Both the position numbers and the translations under genes were made by a program. Under the pieces are notes generated by a model. It ran no database searches, was not told the origin of the DNA, and was given only the letters and a program-made list of their open reading frames with translations. From a virus, in the IMG/VR virus record IMGVR_UViG_3300027301_000003, positions 1-64,000 of that record: a stretch of 64,000 nt of DNA; one strand, 5' to 3'. Of this stretch, positions 43,635 through 53,117 are shown piece after piece. Position 1 is the stretch's first letter, and each line of letters begins with the position of its first letter.

Positions 43635-46600
43635 TTAATAACCTCGTACAGTCCAAGATATTGTTCCACCTACATTTGCACCTGCTGAATTGTAGTTAAA
43701 GATGTTAAACCTAGTAGGATAAGGTTTATCAAAGAAATCTACAACAGTTGTTGTTGGGTTAACACTATTTGGAGTTGTTGTAATAGATGTAACATCTACA
43801 TAATCTATATTAGGTACTACAGTAGCACCATAATCGTTTGTGCATTTCAATAGATACGAAATCTTTGAAGCTGCGTCTGCTGCATCGCATTGGATAACAA
43901 CTGGTCTAGCCATGAATTGAACTTGTGTACCTGTTCCTGTTGGGTTATTCCAATGAAAACATCTTTGCATAGTCTGAAGAGCACCTGCTGTAAACTTATA
44001 ACTTGTAGCAGAAACAACCTTAGTTCCTGACATATTATAAATACCAGAGATGCCACCATCAACAGTACCATAACTAGATGGATAGACATAACCAATCAGT
44101 AAATACCAAGTATTCAATGCAGGTAAATCTCCAGTCCAGAAATATGGGTTAGCATTCACAGTTCCAGCTAAGTTAGATATGGAATTATTATTAGCTGTAC
44201 CAAAATAGCTAACACCATTATTTGTAGTTGTTTTCACAAATACAGCAAACATGTAACCTTTAGTTGAATCAATATCTGAATAAATACTCTGGAAACCACC
44301 ATCATCATTTAATGAAGTGTCTGCATCAATACAAGTCCAGATATTTTCATTACTTGTACTTGGCCCACTAGCTGTAATAATTGTATTTTCAGCAGCAGTA
44401 CCAATTAAAGTATAACCAGAAGGTGGCATTGTCATACCAGCAGTCCATGTATAATAATCAGGAATAACGCTTCCTTGAGCATGTGATCCACCGATTGCCA
44501 ATACTGAGGAACCCGAATCAGTTTTCTGTTTAGCATCAAGTCTTACAACTAAACCGCTAATACTATAAATATTACCTGAAGTAACTTGTGTTGCGCTTAC
44601 TCTGACTTTAATATATCTAAAGTTAGTAGCGAAAGCACTTGTACCTGCAGGGAATGAAGTATATGTACTACCGTTCAATGAAGAACTAATTGTAACAGAA
44701 ATATCAGGAGAACCTGCAATATTTACACCAGAAAGAGATACTGTAATCTGACTACTACCAAGAGTTGTTCCATAGTCAAAGACTTCTTCATAGTAACCAG
44801 AGGTAGTTCCCGGTTGAATATAAATTGGAAAACCTGCATTGATTTGATCAGTAGGAGTATTCCATGATCTTGTTGTAAAGTGTCCTGAGAAACTTTCAAC
44901 AGTATCAACTGGTAATACTAAATATCCTGTGTTAGCCTCTATTATAGCATTAGATTTGGTTCCTGTAAAGGTGCTAATGTACTCTGCGTTAAAAATATAA
45001 TCAGGAGGTTGTGAAACAGTAGCAGCTAAACTAATAGGAATGGACTCATTGTTATCGGTATCTACTACAGCAATCCAATATGTGTATAAACCACCTTGAA
45101 GTTCTGTAACAGTAGTGAATGTACCAGACTTAGTACCGATTATACTTGCTGTATTCCAAGTAGCACCCTTCTTAATAAGAACGTGTGAAATTGGAAGCGA
45201 TGTAATCTGAGGTAAGTCCCAATACAACAATACGGTATTATCAATAACCTGTGCTTTTAAGTTACTAGCAGCATGAGGTGTTTCTTTAGTTACACTGATA
45301 GGAGTTCCTGTTGATTTATTACCGATTAAGTCCACTGTTCTTACTGTATAAATCTTATCACCTAACCAATCAGCGTCTTGCGTTATTGATGTAGAATTTG
45401 AGTAATTGATATTATTGTAGACAGTACCAACGGAAGTACCAGCAAGAACACCAGCAGCATTATCAATATACAATTGAGTTGCGCTAATAATCTGAGTAAC
45501 TTTTCTACCTGCAGGAATGTTTGCATTACCTGATAGAACATCACTTACAAGAATACCTTTAGTACTTGTTAGAGTTAATAAATTACTGTTTGCAGTAGTA
45601 GTAGTGGGTACAGACAATGCACCTGTAATTTCATAATGCTTTAAACCAAAAGTAGGAGAAGTATCTAACCATCTTAAAGATACAGTAGCACTTGTTAGAC
45701 TTGTATCAACGAACTGATAAGTTATACTTGCAGTATTTACAGGTGCAGCTACAGTGTATTGAAATAGTCTAGAAGATGAACTATATCTATTATCTGAATC
45801 ATACGCTCTTAGATACCAGCTTGAAGTAGTACCGCTTGTAATACCAACCATATCAACAGAAGTATTAGATGCAGAACCTTTCCAAATAAAACCAGTACCA
45901 CCCCAATTAGTATCAGAACTTCTTAGTTCATAACCAACAATAGGTAGTGATGTTTTAATATTGTCAGGCCAATCCAAAGATAACGCAGTACCTTTAATAC
46001 CGGGAGTTAAAAATGCTCCGGGTTGATTTGGAACAACTTTAGCTAATACAAAAGTTTGTGCAAGTGAAGCAAAACCAAGGTTATCGTAAGCAGTTACAGA
46101 CAAAGTAGCATTACCTAACCAATCAGCAGGTACAGCCCAATCAGTAGTGAGTCTAGTACTATTAATTGTTCTAACAGGATCAGTTGTAGTTAATGAAACT
46201 TCGTATCTTTCAATACCAAATACACTGGTTGATGGCTTAACCCATTTGAATTCAGCTAAGGAGTTGGTCAATGAAGTATTAAACGCTCCAGATAAAGTCT
46301 GCGGATTACTTGGTCTTACAGTAGTATAACTAACTGGACGAGCAACAAGTGAATAACGCAAGTCAGTATCAAATGCCCATAAGTCCCAAGTGTTAGCACC
46401 TAGAACTAGATTTGAAACAGTAACAGATGAAGCTGTACCTTTCCAAATGTAATCAGTACCTCCGGGAGAACTACCAGTTGCTCTTAGTTCATAACCAGCA
46501 ATTGGTAAACTACCTTTAACACCTTCGTTCCAAGCAATTGTTAAACCAGTTGGTGAAGCAGTTGTTGTAACAGTAGTCGGTGCAACAGGTCGAGTTTTAC

Positions 46601-49600
46601 CTATGGTAGAACTGAAGTTAGCACCTGCGTTGTTAGAGGTATCTACAGCGACAATATCTAATGTAGCATCACCTAACCAATCAGCAGCGGTTGTAAAGGT
46701 GTTAGCTGAGACATTAGCGGTTATTACAATACTTCCGGGTTTAGTGAGAGTAATATTATAAGACGAAATATCAAAAGTACCTTTGTTTCCTGTCCACTTA
46801 AAAGTAACTGTTGTACCACTTGTAGAAGTGTTAGCATAAGTTGTGACCAGAGAATCGGAAGCCAATGGTGCATTAACTACTAGATCAAAAGAAGTAGCCA
46901 ATGTACTATAAACACCTTCTGTATCAAAAGCTTTAATATAGAAAACATTTGAACCAGTGCTGAGAGAACCAATTGATGTAGTATTTGTTGCACCTCTCCA
47001 AGTTAAACCTGTTGAAGTACCCCAACCTGTGTCATTAGCTCTAATTTCATAACCAGCAATTGGAAGAGTTGTTTTAGCAATTGGTGTCCACTTAACAACC
47101 ATTTCATTAACTGAAGGTGTAAAAGTAACAGTCCCTACGTCATTAGGTGCTGATTTTACTACGTTTAAAGTTGCATTGGTAGCTGAAGAAAAGTCCAGCA
47201 TGTCAACAGTGGTTATTGCTAAAGTTGCAGTACCTGTCCAATCAGCAGCAATTGTCCAAGTAGTTGAATCCAAAGATGCTGTTACAGTACCACCAGCGGG
47301 TTTAGTTAATGTAGCAATGTACTTTTTAATTCCAAAAGTTGTAACTGCAGGAGCTATCCAATCAAATTTTACAACAGCACTGGTTGTTGAAGTATCACTA
47401 AATGTAGCAGTTAAACTTGTTGCAATCGCAGGTCTTTGTACAGTATAAGTAATCAGTGTACCAGAAGATGCATAAACATTATCAGTATCAAAAGTATTGA
47501 TGTACCAGTTATTTGCACCAGCGATTAAACCCTTTAAAGTAGCATTGGATACAGAACCTCTCCATACAAAGTTAGTGTCATTTGTACCCCAACCTGTGTT
47601 ATTCTTTCTGATTTCATAACCAGCAACAGGAAGAGTTGTCTTAGCAACATCTGCCCAATCAGCATAAACTTGTGAGTCAGATATCGTAAAGGTAACAGAA
47701 GCTGGAGCAGTTGGTCTTGATTTAGCAATTACTACACCAGTAGATGCAGCAACGGATTTATTACCAAGAATATCAATTGATTTAATTGTAACAGTAGCAT
47801 TACCTACCCAATTGGCTAAAGTAGTCCAAGTTAATCCTGAGATTTCTTGCACAACGGTAGCACTAGGTTTAACAATAGTAACTTCATACTTATTAATTGC
47901 GAATACACCTGCTGGCGCTGCTGTCCAATTTAATGTAACAGTAGAGTCAGTTGTTGATGTATCTGCATATGATGATGTAATTGTACCAGTGTAAGTTGCT
48001 GGAGCAGTTACAGTATAACTTGCTGAAACAGAAGCAACACTGTATTTTTTACCAAAATCCAAGGCTCTTACATAAAATGTTCTAACTACATTTAGGGCAG
48101 CGGGATTAGTAGTACAAGTATTAGTTGCGCCTGAGAATACTAAAGCAGAGTTATTAACTCCCCAATTTGCATCTTCAGTTCTAACTTCATAACCCTTAAG
48201 ATCAATTTCAGTATTATCATCCCACTTTAGGATTAATTTACCTGTTAAACTATCTGCAGTGATTGTCAAACCTGTAATATTTGCAGGTGGTACAGTCTTA
48301 CCTAATACAGTATGCGTTACAATAGGGGACCATGCACCAACTTTACCATCATCAGAAATATATCTGACTCTGATATCATAAGAAGCACCTTCTACAACAG
48401 AAGTAAATAATATACCTTTATCTTCTATTTTGGTGTTAATAGCATTCTGCCAAACTTTACCAGTACTAAGTTTAATTTCACCTTGTAGATATTTAATCTT
48501 TTGTAAAGAAGCATTTGTAGTATTTAAAGGTGTAATTGGTACTAGCATCTTATAGATAAAACTACTAGGTCCAACTTTTTCCATTACTTTATCATCACTA
48601 ACAATCTTAGTTGATTCTATTGTAGGAATATAAGTAATTACACTTTCTAATGAACCAGCGGGTTTTGTTATTTGACTATTAAATGCAGGGATAACTTCTG
48701 AATCTGAATTATAGATAGCTGGAGAATAATCAACTAGCGTTAATCTAGCAGACATATTATCAGATGGTTCAATTGACTGAACAATTAGATCAACTGATTC
48801 TTGATTATATTCACCAAATAATAATAAATCATCAGGATTTAAATTATCGGAAGTTGCATCATAAGCAGTAAAAACACCACCAGAATAATTTACTAATTCT
48901 AATTCCTCATAATATTCGCTTAAACCAACAGGTCTTACTGTTTTAACAAAACTAGAATTTGATTGAGTTCTAATCCTTACAGCGTAAATAGTACCAGCAA
49001 CCATTGGTAAAGCTTCATCTAATACAAGCCTTGTACCAACAGTACCAGTGTAAGCAATGACAGAAGTTATTCTACCAGAACCAACACCCCAAGTTGGAAC
49101 ATCATGCACTACCTTTACTCTATCACCACGAGTACAAATAACGTGCTCAATATCTACGTTCAGTGTATAGATTTCTGGTCTTAACTTTAATTGAGCAAGA
49201 TGGAATCTAGCATGTTTGTAGATATTCTTTGGTTCAGTAACTCCGGGTAATTCAATTGTTTCAAACAATGTAGAATTAGCGGAAGTATAACCATCATTAT
49301 ATACAATCATTTCATCAGCTTGCCAACCCTTTTCAGAATTGTTAAAGTTTACTCTGAATGCATGTGGAAGTTGAGGGAACGATCTTGTACCTTCAAAACC
49401 CCAAGAATTGTGCGGTGTAAAATGCTGTGCGATTGTTTCTTTTGGTACATCAACAACAACAGACCATTTACCATCAACCATTGTAGGTGAAGCTCTACCA
49501 GCAGCAGCAATGTCCTTTAATACTTCAAGTAAAGAATTTGGTTCTAAAATAATCTTGTCAAAGTTAAAAGCATTAGTCTTACAATATGTATACCAAGCAT

Positions 49601-52244
49601 TAATTGCTGCATCGTCAATTAGTACTGAAGAAGCTTTTGCGTTACCTTGATGCTTTAGAACGTGCCTAAACAAAGCTGCAGGGTTTCTAATAGGTTGATT
49701 TGCAACCCATACTCCACCTTGGAAATCTTCACCAAGAGTCTGTACAGTAGCAGTAACACCTTCAACTAAACCGTTGATTTGACCAGTTGAACGAATCTTC
49801 AAAGCAGAACGTGCTAATTTAATTGGACTATTGTAACTATCTTTAGGTAAAACAATAGGTCTAGTATTTGTGTAACCTGTAATAGAAGATAATATGCAGG
49901 TATCTGATGTTGTATCCGTGATGTAAGTATTGGAATTTGTTCGTTTTACTCTAACTTCATAATTTGCTCGTGATACATTAAAAGATATAGTTTTAGAATA
50001 ACCGTACTTAATAATATCTTTCAAGAAAAAAGTACTCTTTGTAAGATCAAAAGTAGGATCGTTTTCAGAAATTCTAATAATAACACCACTGGCTACACTG
50101 AAAAATCTTGCAGCAGATAAACCAGTACCCGCAGCAATATTACTTGCACAACCTGAAGAAATAACACCAGAACGAGTATCCACTACATCTGTAATTACAT
50201 TACCATAAACACAAACTTTATAGATTGTTTCTTCTTGAGATAATACAGCAGGTAAGTATTCAAAAGTAGAATTAAAACCTACACCAGAAGCCTGTTGTAA
50301 TCTAGTTAATAAAGTTCCACTTGGATTTGCATTTTTATTATTAGTTATGGAACCAGAACGCAGTACTAATTTACCTTCTGAAGTAACATTAACATAATGC
50401 CACTGATAGACGGATTCTAATTCTGCATCATTGTCAATATTATAATAAGCAGAAGATAATGTAAAGCTATCATTATATACTGTTTCAAATGCTTCATTCC
50501 AAGTTGTCTCACCCACGGGTCGTAATTGAATAGAAACACTTACTTCTCTTTGTGCGTCATCACCTCCACTGGTTAGACCATATAAACCTTGTGGGAAATT
50601 TAAAGTTACACCAATGCGATCAACTTCTTGACCAATAGTAAATTCACTCCAAGGGTTACCACCTGTGAAATATGCTGTGTCACCTGAACCAAATGGATTA
50701 TACGAACTTTGTGGATATGTACCGTTTGTATAACTACCAGTAGACACTTGGCATTTAAAAACTGTTTCACTAATAATTTGAGTTACTATTAAATCTTTAA
50801 TATCAATAATTTCATTAACTTCTTGAGTGTATGTACCACCATCGAGAGGATCAATAACATTTATTAAAACAGTTGCACCATTCCAAAAACTAAGAGTCTG
50901 AATGGGATCACCAACTTGTAAATCATGTACTTTATCTTTACCTCGTTGATCTACGGTAACTTGAAAAGTATTACCACCAGTAACAATAACTTCTGTAAGG
51001 TACTGACGTTTGCACTCAAGCTCTAAGTTAGGATTTTGCTGAGTTACATCTTGACCATAGATAGCATTGAACTTATTAATATTGGCAGAAGTGTCTTCAG
51101 CAGTACCATATAGCGTTTGATGTTCAATTTCATCATATGAAGATAAAGGAACATTGCCTAATTTTACATCAGTAACTTGTAAAGGACCATATCCCCAAAT
51201 AGCAAGCATTCTTAAATAACTGGTATCACCATCGTTCTCAACGAAAGTTTTAGCGCCAACTGGAGGGGTATAACGTAATCTTCCTAGTACAACAGGGATT
51301 GAACCGTATTGATTTTCTCTGTTTGATCCACCTTGAATTAAGTTGGTGTTCTTGAAAGCACTAGCATTACCACCACCTTGCTCTGGTGGCCTAATTGGAA
51401 ATAGTGCATTGACTAGTAAACCACCAACTATATTTACACCAGCCATAGCAATAGAAGCTGTTAAGGCCATAGTTGAACCAGCACCTGACGCAGCAACACC
51501 AGCCCAACCAGCTGAACCAAAAGAACCAGCCCCTGCCAAATATGGAGCAACATACCATGCTACAACCATAATAGCTAGTGTAGCTAATAGTCTACCAACA
51601 CCACTACCTGTTGGTACAACACGATAGTCTACGTGCTGACCTTCTTTTAGAATAGTAGTTGCCCATTGTGTTTTGGATACAGGATAACCATCTAAGAATA
51701 GAACATGATTAACGAATATTTTTGGATCAAGTTTTTGTCTTGTTTGTAGACCATCTACAATATCTTGTAAGCTTTGACCGGGATGTACAACAAGATCAAG
51801 TCTTAATGTTTTTAGTGGATTTACAACAGCATGAACGTATGACTCTACTTTACTTGTGTACTTATAGACACCTACAAGTCTTCTGCGCCATTGAGCAGAA
51901 TCAAGTTTTTCAATTGTTACACTGTTACCTTCTCGGGCATGAATGAATTTATTGTCATCAATGATAACGCCTACGTGTGACTCTGAACCATTGATTCTAA
52001 ATAAAGCTACATCACCTACAGTGTAATCATTGGATAAAGACCAACCTTCTTTATTTCGTGCAATAACCTCTTCATTATGACGAACATCATCTGAGTTTAA
52101 ATATTCTTCAGAAAAACTAGGAAGATCAATATCTTTTTGCTCTTTGTAAATTAGGCGCACCAATCCCCAACAGTCTAAACCGTCTTCATCTCTGCCGTGT
52201 AATTTGTAGGGAATACCTACATAATCATTCCACATTTTTTTCAT
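43635..52244 (-). CDS. Fused tail-tip protein: NlpC/P60 + I-like + J-like with FN3 repeats, 2869 aa
   Basis: Residues ~1-130 are an NlpC/P60 peptidase (Cys 25 in GLDCWGLV, His 90 in SHVGVIID). Residues ~137-215 resemble the beta-grasp of tail assembly protein I (LRLDLVVHPGQSLQDIV), then a Gly/Ala-rich hydrophobic stretch follows (~215-285). The J-like core (~300-1250, with SIPVVLGRLRYTPPVGAKTF) leads to tandem ~95-residue FN3-like modules and a C-terminal beta-rich, probably carbohydrate-binding region. It fuses functions of lambda gpK, gpI and gpJ in one polypeptide. Confidence 0.9.
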   Translation of the reverse strand: MKKMWNDYVGIPYKLHGRDEDGLDCWGLVRLIYKEQKDIDLPSFSEEYLNSDDVRHNEEVIARNKEGWSLSNDYTVGDVALFRINGSESHVGVIIDDNKFIHAREGNSVTIEKLDSAQWRRRLVGVYKYTSKVESYVHAVVNPLKTLRLDLVVHPGQSLQDIVDGLQTRQKLDPKIFVNHVLFLDGYPVSKTQWATTILKEGQHVDYRVVPTGSGVGRLLATLAIMVVAWYVAPYLAGAGSFGSAGWAGVAASGAGSTMALTASIAMAGVNIVGGLLVNALFPIRPPEQGGGNASAFKNTNLIQGGSNRENQYGSIPVVLGRLRYTPPVGAKTFVENDGDTSYLRMLAIWGYGPLQVTDVKLGNVPLSSYDEIEHQTLYGTAEDTSANINKFNAIYGQDVTQQNPNLELECKRQYLTEVIVTGGNTFQVTVDQRGKDKVHDLQVGDPIQTLSFWNGATVLINVIDPLDGGTYTQEVNEIIDIKDLIVTQIISETVFKCQVSTGSYTNGTYPQSSYNPFGSGDTAYFTGGNPWSEFTIGQEVDRIGVTLNFPQGLYGLTSGGDDAQREVSVSIQLRPVGETTWNEAFETVYNDSFTLSSAYYNIDNDAELESVYQWHYVNVTSEGKLVLRSGSITNNKNANPSGTLLTRLQQASGVGFNSTFEYLPAVLSQEETIYKVCVYGNVITDVVDTRSGVISSGCASNIAAGTGLSAARFFSVASGVIIRISENDPTFDLTKSTFFLKDIIKYGYSKTISFNVSRANYEVRVKRTNSNTYITDTTSDTCILSSITGYTNTRPIVLPKDSYNSPIKLARSALKIRSTGQINGLVEGVTATVQTLGEDFQGGVWVANQPIRNPAALFRHVLKHQGNAKASSVLIDDAAINAWYTYCKTNAFNFDKIILEPNSLLEVLKDIAAAGRASPTMVDGKWSVVVDVPKETIAQHFTPHNSWGFEGTRSFPQLPHAFRVNFNNSEKGWQADEMIVYNDGYTSANSTLFETIELPGVTEPKNIYKHARFHLAQLKLRPEIYTLNVDIEHVICTRGDRVKVVHDVPTWGVGSGRITSVIAYTGTVGTRLVLDEALPMVAGTIYAVRIRTQSNSSFVKTVRPVGLSEYYEELELVNYSGGVFTAYDATSDNLNPDDLLLFGEYNQESVDLIVQSIEPSDNMSARLTLVDYSPAIYNSDSEVIPAFNSQITKPAGSLESVITYIPTIESTKIVSDDKVMEKVGPSSFIYKMLVPITPLNTTNASLQKIKYLQGEIKLSTGKVWQNAINTKIEDKGILFTSVVEGASYDIRVRYISDDGKVGAWSPIVTHTVLGKTVPPANITGLTITADSLTGKLILKWDDNTEIDLKGYEVRTEDANWGVNNSALVFSGATNTCTTNPAALNVVRTFYVRALDFGKKYSVASVSASYTVTAPATYTGTITSSYADTSTTDSTVTLNWTAAPAGVFAINKYEVTIVKPSATVVQEISGLTWTTLANWVGNATVTIKSIDILGNKSVAASTGVVIAKSRPTAPASVTFTISDSQVYADWADVAKTTLPVAGYEIRKNNTGWGTNDTNFVWRGSVSNATLKGLIAGANNWYINTFDTDNVYASSGTLITYTVQRPAIATSLTATFSDTSTTSAVVKFDWIAPAVTTFGIKKYIATLTKPAGGTVTASLDSTTWTIAADWTGTATLAITTVDMLDFSSATNATLNVVKSAPNDVGTVTFTPSVNEMVVKWTPIAKTTLPIAGYEIRANDTGWGTSTGLTWRGATNTTSIGSLSTGSNVFYIKAFDTEGVYSTLATSFDLVVNAPLASDSLVTTYANTSTSGTTVTFKWTGNKGTFDISSYNITLTKPGSIVITANVSANTFTTAADWLGDATLDIVAVDTSNNAGANFSSTIGKTRPVAPTTVTTTASPTGLTIAWNEGVKGSLPIAGYELRATGSSPGGTDYIWKGTASSVTVSNLVLGANTWDLWAFDTDLRYSLVARPVSYTTVRPSNPQTLSGAFNTSLTNSLAEFKWVKPSTSVFGIERYEVSLTTTDPVRTINSTRLTTDWAVPADWLGNATLSVTAYDNLGFASLAQTFVLAKVVPNQPGAFLTPGIKGTALSLDWPDNIKTSLPIVGYELRSSDTNWGGTGFIWKGSASNTSVDMVGITSGTTSSWYLRAYDSDNRYSSSSRLFQYTVAAPVNTASITYQFVDTSLTSATVSLRWLDTSPTFGLKHYEITGALSVPTTTTANSNLLTLTSTKGILVSDVLSGNANIPAGRKVTQIISATQLYIDNAAGVLAGTSVGTVYNNINYSNSTSITQDADWLGDKIYTVRTVDLIGNKSTGTPISVTKETPHAASNLKAQVIDNTVLLYWDLPQITSLPISHVLIKKGATWNTASIIGTKSGTFTTVTELQGGLYTYWIAVVDTDNNESIPISLAATVSQPPDYIFNAEYISTFTGTKSNAIIEANTGYLVLPVDTVESFSGHFTTRSWNTPTDQINAGFPIYIQPGTTSGYYEEVFDYGTTLGSSQITVSLSGVNIAGSPDISVTISSSLNGSTYTSFPAGTSAFATNFRYIKVRVSATQVTSGNIYSISGLVVRLDAKQKTDSGSSVLAIGGSHAQGSVIPDYYTWTAGMTMPPSGYTLIGTAAENTIITASGPSTSNENIWTCIDADTSLNDDGGFQSIYSDIDSTKGYMFAVFVKTTTNNGVSYFGTANNNSISNLAGTVNANPYFWTGDLPALNTWYLLIGYVYPSSYGTVDGGISGIYNMSGTKVVSATSYKFTAGALQTMQRCFHWNNPTGTGTQVQFMARPVVIQCDAADAASKISYLLKCTNDYGATVVPNIDYVDVTSITTTPNSVNPTTTVVDFFDKPYPTRFNIFNYNSAGANVGGTISWTVRGY

Positions 52245-52753
52245 TAAAATAATCCCGGAAAAGAACTTGGTAAAAATGAATGCGATGGAAAAGGTTCTGT
52301 GTCTAATCCATCAACAACAAGTTGACCAGTGATTGAATCTTTAGTGTAAGTTACACCTGCTAATTTTAGACCTGCGAAATCAGCTTCTAATGTATTAACG
52401 GATGTACTCAATACTAACTCTATTAAAACTGAAGGTGGTCCTGTTAGTTGCCTAAGTTGAGGCATCACATGTCTTGTAACATCATATATTGTGATGTTTG
52501 CTCTAGGTAAAGAACCACTCTCTTCATTTGGTAAGTTAATTTGCATTGGTAAAAACGTATATGTATTACCTCGGCTGATAACCCCATAGGTTTGATCATC
52601 AGCAGTTTCGCTGATTCTCTGTGTGTAGTTATCGCAAAGCCTGATAGGAGTAGTAATACCCCCACCAGTCAATGTCAATAAGATAATTAGTGTAGAATCA
52701 CTATTCGGTGATAATACAGCTTTAAGAGCATTTGTACTTAATGCACGACTCAA
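52244..52753 (-). CDS. DUF1833 minor tail protein, lambda gpL-like, 169 aa
   Basis: The sequence starts LSTNALKAVLSPNSDSTLIILLTL and continues RISETADDQTYGVISRGNTYTFLPMQINLPNE, then PRANITIYD..LRQLTGPPSVLIELVLS and EPFPSHSFLPSSFPGLF, the pattern of DUF1833. These are tail-tip proteins below the tube. It directly precedes the fused J-like gene. Confidence 0.88.
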   Translation of the reverse strand: MSRALSTNALKAVLSPNSDSTLIILLTLTGGGITTPIRLCDNYTQRISETADDQTYGVISRGNTYTFLPMQINLPNEESGSLPRANITIYDVTRHVMPQLRQLTGPPSVLIELVLSTSVNTLEADFAGLKLAGVTYTKDSITGQLVVDGLDTEPFPSHSFLPSSFPGLF

Positions 52754-53115
52754 GGTAATACCTCCATACTTAATGAAACAGACCAGTAACCGGGAGATAA
52801 ATATTTGATATCATAAAGTTGACCATCACCAGAAGGTATTAGTCTAACTTCAACGGAAGTATTTGTTCTAGGATGAGTAAAACCAAATCTAGCTACACCA
52901 TTGATTGTACTCTTAACAAATGTTTCCAGAGTAACAACTTGTGCATCCGTCATATCAAAATTTAAACTTAAAGTCTGAGGTCTGTTTCCTCTTTTGCGTT
53001 GTTTTGCAGGTCCAGAATCCATAGGTGATCTAACAACTAAAACACCTCCAGATTCTGAATAATTTGTATTAGGTTTCTGCGGTAATGATATGGGCCAGAT
53101 ATATGATACTGCCAT
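52750..53115 (-). CDS. Minor tail protein, lambda gpM-like, 121 aa
   Basis: The Trp/Pro-rich beginning (YIWPISLPQKPNTNYSESGG) and the PQTLSLNFDMTDAQVVTLETFVKSTINGVARFGFTHPRTNTSVEVRL core match phage tail-tip hub proteins. It overlaps the DUF1833 gene. The role is inferred from order: TMP, this protein, DUF1833, J-like. Confidence 0.82.
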   Translation of the reverse strand: MAVSYIWPISLPQKPNTNYSESGGVLVVRSPMDSGPAKQRKRGNRPQTLSLNFDMTDAQVVTLETFVKSTINGVARFGFTHPRTNTSVEVRLIPSGDGQLYDIKYLSPGYWSVSLSMEVLP

Positions 53116-53117
53116 GA

